A DNA stretch of 64,000 bases, from NCBI GenBank assembly GCA_013322215.1, contig JAAMEZ010000056.1, positions 310,001 to 374,000 on the forward strand, written 5' to 3'. A program made the translations under genes and the position numbers. Under the pieces are notes generated by a model. It did not search any database, had not been told where the DNA came from, and was given only the letters and a program-made list of their open reading frames with translations. Position 1 is the first letter of the stretch. Each line of letters opens with the position of its first letter. The DNA is from Martinezella rhizogenes (lineage in GTDB: Bacteria; Pseudomonadota; Alphaproteobacteria; Rhizobiales; Rhizobiaceae). Below, piece by piece: positions 59,369-64,000 of this stretch.

Positions 59369-61051
59369 CTAGTGCGAAAACCTCGGCACCGATGCAATCA
59401 GTTCGCGTGTATAGGCATGGCGAGGCCGTTCGAAGACGTCTTCGACAGATCCGGCCTCGACGATCGCTCCCTGCTTCATGACGACGATCCGATGGCTGAT
59501 ATGCTGGATCACTCCCAGATCATGCGAAATGAAGATCATCGACAGGCCAAGCCTTGCCTGCAGATCGACCAGCAGATCCAGAACCTGGGCTTGCGTCGTG
59601 ACGTCGAGTGCCGAAACGGGTTCGTCGCAAATCAAAAGCTTCGGCGTCGCGGCAAGAGCCTGCGCGATCGACACGCGCTGGCGCTGGCCACCGGAAAGCG
59701 CGGTCGGCCTCCGGGCAAGCAGATCCGGCGGCAACCCAACCAGATCCAGCAGACCGATGATCCTCTCGCGCCGCTCCGATCTGCCGAGCCCGCCATGGAG
59801 AAGCAAGGGTTGCTCGATAATGCGCTCGACGGTGAAGCGCGGATTGAACGAGCTGAGCGGGTCCTGGCTGATCGTCTGTATTCCGGCCCGGAGGGGACGG
59901 CGCATGCGTTCGGAAAGCGCACTCCACGGTCGCCCTTCATACAACACCTCCCCTGCATCCGCCTGCTGTAGCGCCAGCGCGATCTTGCCGAGCGTTGTCT
60001 TGCCCGAACCGGATTCGCCGACAACACCCAGCGTTTCGCCGCCGTCGATATGAAGCGATACATCGCTGACAGCGCGCAGAAAGCTGCCATCCGTGCGCCT
60101 GAAGCTCATCGACACATTGCGGATATCCAGCAGACGCTCGCCCGCGCGAGCGGGCTCACGGGCCGGCAAGGGCGTATCCGGCGCGCTGAGACGACGACCA
60201 CGATTGGCCGCCGTCGGCACGGCTGCCAGGAGCTGCCTTGTGTAGTCATGCTGTGGCTCTGACAGAACGCTGCGCGCCGGGCCGGTTTCCACCAGCTGGC
60301 CCTTTTCCATCACGGCGACCCGATCGGCGAGCTGGGCGGCAACTGAGAGATCATGCGTGATCAGGAGGATGCCATGGCCGGCAGCGGCCAGCTCCTTGAA
60401 GATGGCGAGCACTCTTTTCTGGACGCTGACATCCAGCGCCGTCGTCGGTTCGTCGGCGACGAGCAAGCGCGGCTGGCCGGCAAGTGCGGAGGCAATCAAT
60501 GCCCGTTGCCGCAATCCGCCCGACAATTGATGCGCATATTGCCCCATCCGCGATTCGGGCTCGGGAACACCGACATGTTCCAGCAATTGCACAACATGCT
60601 GCGATACGAGTAAGCGCGGCGCCAGTCGATGCGTGAGGATAGGCTCAGCGATTTCGCGGCCGACGGTTCTCAAAGGATCGAGCGATACGAGCGCGTCCTG
60701 GAGAATGAAACCGATTTCGCGCCCGCGCACACGGCGCCAGGCTTTTTCCGACAGATCGAGGAGATTGAGCGGCCGGCCATCATGAGCGGTCAGCTCTATT
60801 CTGTCGGCTTTCACCACGGAGCGCGATCCGGCGAGACCAACAATCGCCCGGGCCGTTACCGATTTTCCGGATCCGGATTCGCCAACCAATGCAAGGATTT
60901 CGCCGGGCGCGATCTGCAGCGACAAGTCGCGAACCGCATCCACGCGGCCTTGCGGGGTCTGAAAGGCCACATTCAACCCCTTGACCGCAAGCAGCGGGGA
61001 CGGCTCGGAAGTGGCAGTCCGAAAGTCTCGCAGGGTGGCCTGAATATTCAC
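59369..61051 (-). CDS. Peptide/nickel-type ABC importer, fused dual ATPase (second system)
   Basis: 560 residues with two ABC ATPase domains. Domain 1 has Walker A GESGSGKS, signature LSGGLRQR and Walker B LLVADEP; domain 2 has Walker A GESGSGKTT, signature LSGGQRQR and Walker B LLICDEP, with DYTRQLLAAVP and HAYTRELIASVP after the domains. The start is a GTG at 61051 with GGGAG 7 bases upstream and a four-base overlap with the permease stop. It has the same domain plan as the ATPase at 1958-3697 but belongs to a separate importer. Confidence 0.92.
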   Translation of the reverse strand: MNIQATLRDFRTATSEPSPLLAVKGLNVAFQTPQGRVDAVRDLSLQIAPGEILALVGESGSGKSVTARAIVGLAGSRSVVKADRIELTAHDGRPLNLLDLSEKAWRRVRGREIGFILQDALVSLDPLRTVGREIAEPILTHRLAPRLLVSQHVVQLLEHVGVPEPESRMGQYAHQLSGGLRQRALIASALAGQPRLLVADEPTTALDVSVQKRVLAIFKELAAAGHGILLITHDLSVAAQLADRVAVMEKGQLVETGPARSVLSEPQHDYTRQLLAAVPTAANRGRRLSAPDTPLPAREPARAGERLLDIRNVSMSFRRTDGSFLRAVSDVSLHIDGGETLGVVGESGSGKTTLGKIALALQQADAGEVLYEGRPWSALSERMRRPLRAGIQTISQDPLSSFNPRFTVERIIEQPLLLHGGLGRSERRERIIGLLDLVGLPPDLLARRPTALSGGQRQRVSIAQALAATPKLLICDEPVSALDVTTQAQVLDLLVDLQARLGLSMIFISHDLGVIQHISHRIVVMKQGAIVEAGSVEDVFERPRHAYTRELIASVPRFSH

Positions 61052-61917
61052 CGCAGATCTCCCGTTGCGAGAAGGGTTTGCAGCCGGCGACCAAGCAGCG
61101 TGATCGAAATGACGGAAAGCGCAACCACCGTTGCCGGTAGCAGGCTGGTCCAGGGCGCGATATCGAGAAAATTGCGACCATTGGCGAGGAGCGCACCCCA
61201 TTCCGCCGCCGGCGGCACGACGCCAAGGCCCAGAAAGCTCAGGGCCGATGCGGATAGTACCGAACTCCCCACGCCAACCGTCGCGAGGATGAGCAGCGGC
61301 CGGATGGCGTTGGGGATGATATGCCGGCTAATGATCGTCCATGGATGCTCTCCAAGCGCAACGGCATGTTCGACATAGCCCGACAGCTTGATTTGAAGCA
61401 CCTGCGAGCGGATCAGCCGAGCATATCCGGCGATGCTGGCAAGCCCGACCGCCAACAGCGTATTTGCAGGCCCGCGCCCGAGCACTGCGATCACCAGCAG
61501 CGCAAGCAGCATTTCCGGAAATGCGAGCAGGATATCGATGATGCGCAATAAAAGCCCGCCGATCGGCCTTGGAGCCAGCGCAGCCATCGTCCCCAATACG
61601 ATACCACCGAGACTGGCAATCAGGGTGGCTCCGATGCCGATGGTCAGGGATTGCGAGGTTCCGTAAACCACGCGAGAAAACAGATCCCGGCCCAGTTCGT
61701 CGGTTCCGAACCAATGTTGGCCATCAGGCGGCAACAGGATCACATTCGGATCGACGGCCTCGGGATCAAAGGAAGACAACCATTGCGGCGCCCATACCGC
61801 AACACCGAGAACGATCACAAAGGCGAAGGGAACAAGCAGCCCGAAAGACAGCCAGACCGGGCGTCCGCGCGCGACGCGGCGCTCCTGCCTGCTTTCAGCT
61901 AGCACGACATCGCTCAA
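61048..61917 (-). CDS. Peptide/nickel-type ABC importer, DppC-like permease (second system)
   Basis: 289-residue permease with the DppC hallmark FGTDELGRDLFSRVVYGTSQSL and an EAA loop (LGEHPWTIISRHIIPNAIRPL). An N-terminal basic, cytoplasmic tail of about 25 residues precedes the first helix. It overlaps both neighbours by four bases, so the three genes are translated together. Confidence 0.92.
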   Translation of the reverse strand: MSDVVLAESRQERRVARGRPVWLSFGLLVPFAFVIVLGVAVWAPQWLSSFDPEAVDPNVILLPPDGQHWFGTDELGRDLFSRVVYGTSQSLTIGIGATLIASLGGIVLGTMAALAPRPIGGLLLRIIDILLAFPEMLLALLVIAVLGRGPANTLLAVGLASIAGYARLIRSQVLQIKLSGYVEHAVALGEHPWTIISRHIIPNAIRPLLILATVGVGSSVLSASALSFLGLGVVPPAAEWGALLANGRNFLDIAPWTSLLPATVVALSVISITLLGRRLQTLLATGDLR

Positions 61918-62864
61918 AGGCCTGTCCTCCTTAGACGTGGATCAATCAGAAGGTAGAATGCATCGACAAGCAGATTGACGATGACGAAGGCAAGAGCAGA
62001 CAGCATCACGAGACCGAGGATCAGCGGCATGTCGCGAGTCTTGATAGCTTGAAGCGTGATCTGCCCTATTCCCGAACGGCCGAATACCGTCTCGGTCAGG
62101 ATCGAGCCGCCGAGAGTGCTCGCGAGCAACGTGCCGGTGAGGGTCGAGCCCGCCAGCGCGGCGTGCCGCAAGCCATGTCTGACACGCAGGACCGTCTCGC
62201 CGACGCCGCGTGTCCGGACTGTCAGCGAAAACGGCTGGGACAGTGCCTCCTCCAGGCCGTCGCGCAATACCTGGCTTAAAAGTGCTGCCAGCGGCAGGCT
62301 TAAGGCTATGGCGGGCAGCACAAGCGCGGATGGTCCGTCATTGCCGGTGACCGGAAACCATTCCAGATTGAAGCTGAAAATCGTCAGCAGCACAATGCCG
62401 ATCCAATAGACGGGCGTACTCAGAAGGATCAGCTCTATCCCCGAGGACAGCAATGTCAGGCTTTTGCGACGGCCTGCTGTCGCCAGGGCCACGCTGATCG
62501 CCAGAAGAAGAGCAAGTGCGATCGCGCTCCCGGCGAGCTGCAATGTCGGTCCCGCCGCCTCATAGATCACCTCGGAAACGGGTTGCCTATATTGGTAGCT
62601 TTGTCCGAAATCGCCGCTCAGAGCCTTGCCGATATAATGCGCATATTGCAGCGCGAGCGGCTGATCGAGGCCATATTGATGCACCAATGCGGCCCGTTCT
62701 GCCTCATCGACGACGTTCTCCCCACCAGCCAATATCGCGACGGGATCGCCGGGAATGAGCTTGACCGCGATAAAGGCAATCGTTGCCGCGCCCCAAAGCA
62801 CGGCAACGATTGCCCCGGTCCGCCGCACAGCGGTTTGGAAGAGCTTAGCGGTCCAGCCAGGCAT
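61914..62864 (-). CDS. Peptide/nickel-type ABC importer, DppB-like permease (second system)
   Basis: 316-residue permease. The first helix is followed by FIAVKLIPGDPVAILAGG, then HQYGLDQPLALQYAHYIGKALSGDFGQSYQYRQPV in the periplasmic loop. The ATG at 62864 overlaps the end of the binding-protein gene by 20 bases; it lacks a clear ribosome-binding site, so coupling is likely. Confidence 0.9.
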   Translation of the reverse strand: MPGWTAKLFQTAVRRTGAIVAVLWGAATIAFIAVKLIPGDPVAILAGGENVVDEAERAALVHQYGLDQPLALQYAHYIGKALSGDFGQSYQYRQPVSEVIYEAAGPTLQLAGSAIALALLLAISVALATAGRRKSLTLLSSGIELILLSTPVYWIGIVLLTIFSFNLEWFPVTGNDGPSALVLPAIALSLPLAALLSQVLRDGLEEALSQPFSLTVRTRGVGETVLRVRHGLRHAALAGSTLTGTLLASTLGGSILTETVFGRSGIGQITLQAIKTRDMPLILGLVMLSALAFVIVNLLVDAFYLLIDPRLRRTGL

Positions 62865-64000
62865 CGTAGAAATTCGGCTTCGCATTGGTGGCCCAGGAAA
62901 TGCCATGGAGGCTCTTCGAGGCGCCGAGCTGATAGGCCGCCACGAAAAGTGGCACGGCATAGGCCTGCTCGATCACTTCCTTCTGCACCTCGGCATAGAG
63001 CTTCTTGCGCTCGGCATCGGAAGCCCCGACCGCTTTCGTCAGCTTTTCGTCGAGGCTTTTGACGCGCGACGCATTCTGACCGGCAGGCGGAATATAGGCC
63101 GAATGAAACACCGTTCGCAGAATGTCGGGCTCGGCGCGCACGTAGAAAAAGGATACGAGATCGTAATCATTGGCATTGGTGCGAGCGGTCCAGCCGCCGG
63201 CATCGACCGGATCGAGCTCAAGATCGAAACCCGCCTGCCGAACCTGATACTGAACAGCCTGCGCCAGGGTCACTTCCGTCGCGGCAAGTGAGGTGCTGTC
63301 ATAGACATAGTGCACCGCCAGCCGGCTGCCGTCCTTTTTGCGAATGCCATCGGCGTCCTTCTGCGACCAGCCCGCCTCGTCAAGCAGCCGGTTGGCTTTT
63401 TCCAGGTCGAAGCCCCATGAGCGGGAAATGTCATGGTCATAATAGAGCGTCGACGGGCCGAGGATATTGTCGGCCGGTTTCAGGGTTCCGAAGAAAGCGG
63501 CCTTGACCGCCGCAGGCCCATTGACGGCGCGCTGGAAAGCCTGCCGCACCTTCAGCTCCTGAAATGGTCCCTTCGAGATATTCAGGAAATAGGCACTGTT
63601 GACGCCAGGGTTTTCCCGCGTCACCACCTGCAGCTTGCCGTTACCTTGAACAGAGCGGTAGTTTGCCGGCGGCACCGCATCGATCGCCTGTAACTGACCG
63701 CTCGCCAGCGCGCCGAGGCGCACGGAAGCTTCCGGCAGATATTTGAAGACAATCTGATCGAAATGGGCCGGCCCTTTATGCGCGGCATAGCCGGGACCCC
63801 AGCTGTAGTCGGCGCGACGGCTCAGCTTGCTGCCGCTGCCCTTGGTGAAATTGTCGAGCACGTAGGGACCCGACCCGATGACCGTATTCGTCGTGCTCTG
63901 CGCCTTCTGAAGATAGGTCGGCGATTGGATACCGAGATAGGGAAGGCTCAACCCTTGCAGCAAGGGCGCGAAGGATTGGCGATAATGGATCACCACCGTA
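62845..64000 (-). CDS. Peptide/nickel-type ABC importer, family 5 substrate-binding protein, 5' end outside window
   Basis: The visible 385 residues are the C-terminal part of a DppA/NikA-type binding protein: NTVIGSGPYVLDNFTKGSGSKLSRR, the LGALASGQLQAIDAVPP segment, NISKGPFQELKVRQAFQRAVN and AYAVPLFVAAYQLG near the end. The gene starts beyond base 64000, so signal peptide and start cannot be seen. It heads an importer operon with the DppB, DppC and dual ATPase genes. The ligand is unknown; no metal or peptide enzyme gene is next to it. Confidence 0.9.
   Translation of the reverse strand, partial: TVVIHYRQSFAPLLQGLSLPYLGIQSPTYLQKAQSTTNTVIGSGPYVLDNFTKGSGSKLSRRADYSWGPGYAAHKGPAHFDQIVFKYLPEASVRLGALASGQLQAIDAVPPANYRSVQGNGKLQVVTRENPGVNSAYFLNISKGPFQELKVRQAFQRAVNGPAAVKAAFFGTLKPADNILGPSTLYYDHDISRSWGFDLEKANRLLDEAGWSQKDADGIRKKDGSRLAVHYVYDSTSLAATEVTLAQAVQYQVRQAGFDLELDPVDAGGWTARTNANDYDLVSFFYVRAEPDILRTVFHSAYIPPAGQNASRVKSLDEKLTKAVGASDAERKKLYAEVQKEVIEQAYAVPLFVAAYQLGASKSLHGISWATNAKPNFYDAWLDR

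Noticed and set aside
1..64000. CRISPR array, insertion sequence, phage module, rRNA or tRNA
   Set aside because: No regularly spaced repeats, transposase or integrase motifs, or tRNA-like cloverleaf sequences were seen.

Overview
The window looks like an accessory replicon (megaplasmid or chromid) of a Rhizobium/Agrobacterium-type alphaproteobacterium. The basis is high-GC coding sequence, densely packed ABC importers with sugar-acid catabolic operons, each beside its own LacI, GntR, RpiR or LysR regulator, a NadQ-type Nudix regulator upstream of nadABC, and two copies of a palindromic element with an AATTCCAG/CTGGAATT stem that resembles rhizobial intergenic repeats. The organism and replicon are inferences. 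No rRNA, tRNA, insertion sequence, CRISPR array or phage gene was found. About 64 protein genes are called; the first (anmK) and last (a peptide-binding protein) run off the window.

Layout. 1-11626: a muropeptide/MurNAc salvage regulon. It holds anmK, a beta-lactamase-fold hydrolase that may be an AmiE-like amidase, a Dpp-type importer, murQ, a BadF-type amino-sugar kinase, a second MurA and a divergent RpiR/MurR-like regulator. The same palindrome, GGAAT-N5-ATTCC, lies in both promoter regions. 11729-14003: an SDR that has lost its catalytic residues and an NCS1 transporter. 14165-18505: nadQ-nadA-nadB-nadC with two NadQ-like boxes. 18618-24713: a GntR regulator divergent from a nitrate/taurine-type importer, an IlvD/Edd sugar-acid dehydratase and an RraA-like protein, closed by a strong terminator. 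24768-31647: mixed housekeeping and redox genes (DUF922-like protein, RecX, two aldo/keto reductases with a LysR, a 1-Cys peroxiredoxin, an RBBP9-like hydrolase, an FMN reductase and a 56-residue small protein). 32079-42388: a sugar or sugar-acid locus with an enolase-superfamily dehydratase, a TIM-barrel isomerase, two VOC proteins, a complete CUT1 importer, an aldo/keto reductase, a LacI regulator and a TolB-like propeller, with ATTAACGTTAAT-type operators. 42555-49765: a second locus with a GMC oxidoreductase and its small subunit, a CUT1 importer without an ATPase, a paralogous TIM-barrel isomerase and a LacI regulator with two GCAATCGATTGC operators. 49795-57862: a split UxaA-type dehydratase, an RraA-like protein, an SDR, a zinc alcohol dehydrogenase, a polar-amino-acid-type importer and a GntR with two DNA-binding domains. 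58044-58571: an IalB-like protein, followed by a roughly 800-bp gene-free stretch that contains an AT-rich island. 59369-64000: another peptide/nickel-type importer.

How the genes work together. Almost every block pairs an importer with two to four enzymes and a local regulator, as expected of a soil or rhizosphere scavenger. The muropeptide regulon could convert imported or recycled MurNAc-peptides to GlcNAc-6-phosphate. The GMC/small-subunit/TIM-barrel set fits oxidation of a glycoside at C3 followed by cleavage. The zinc dehydrogenase, SDR and UxaA set fits an oxidation-reduction-dehydration route for a hexonate. Substrates are inferred from gene families and context, not shown by the sequence.
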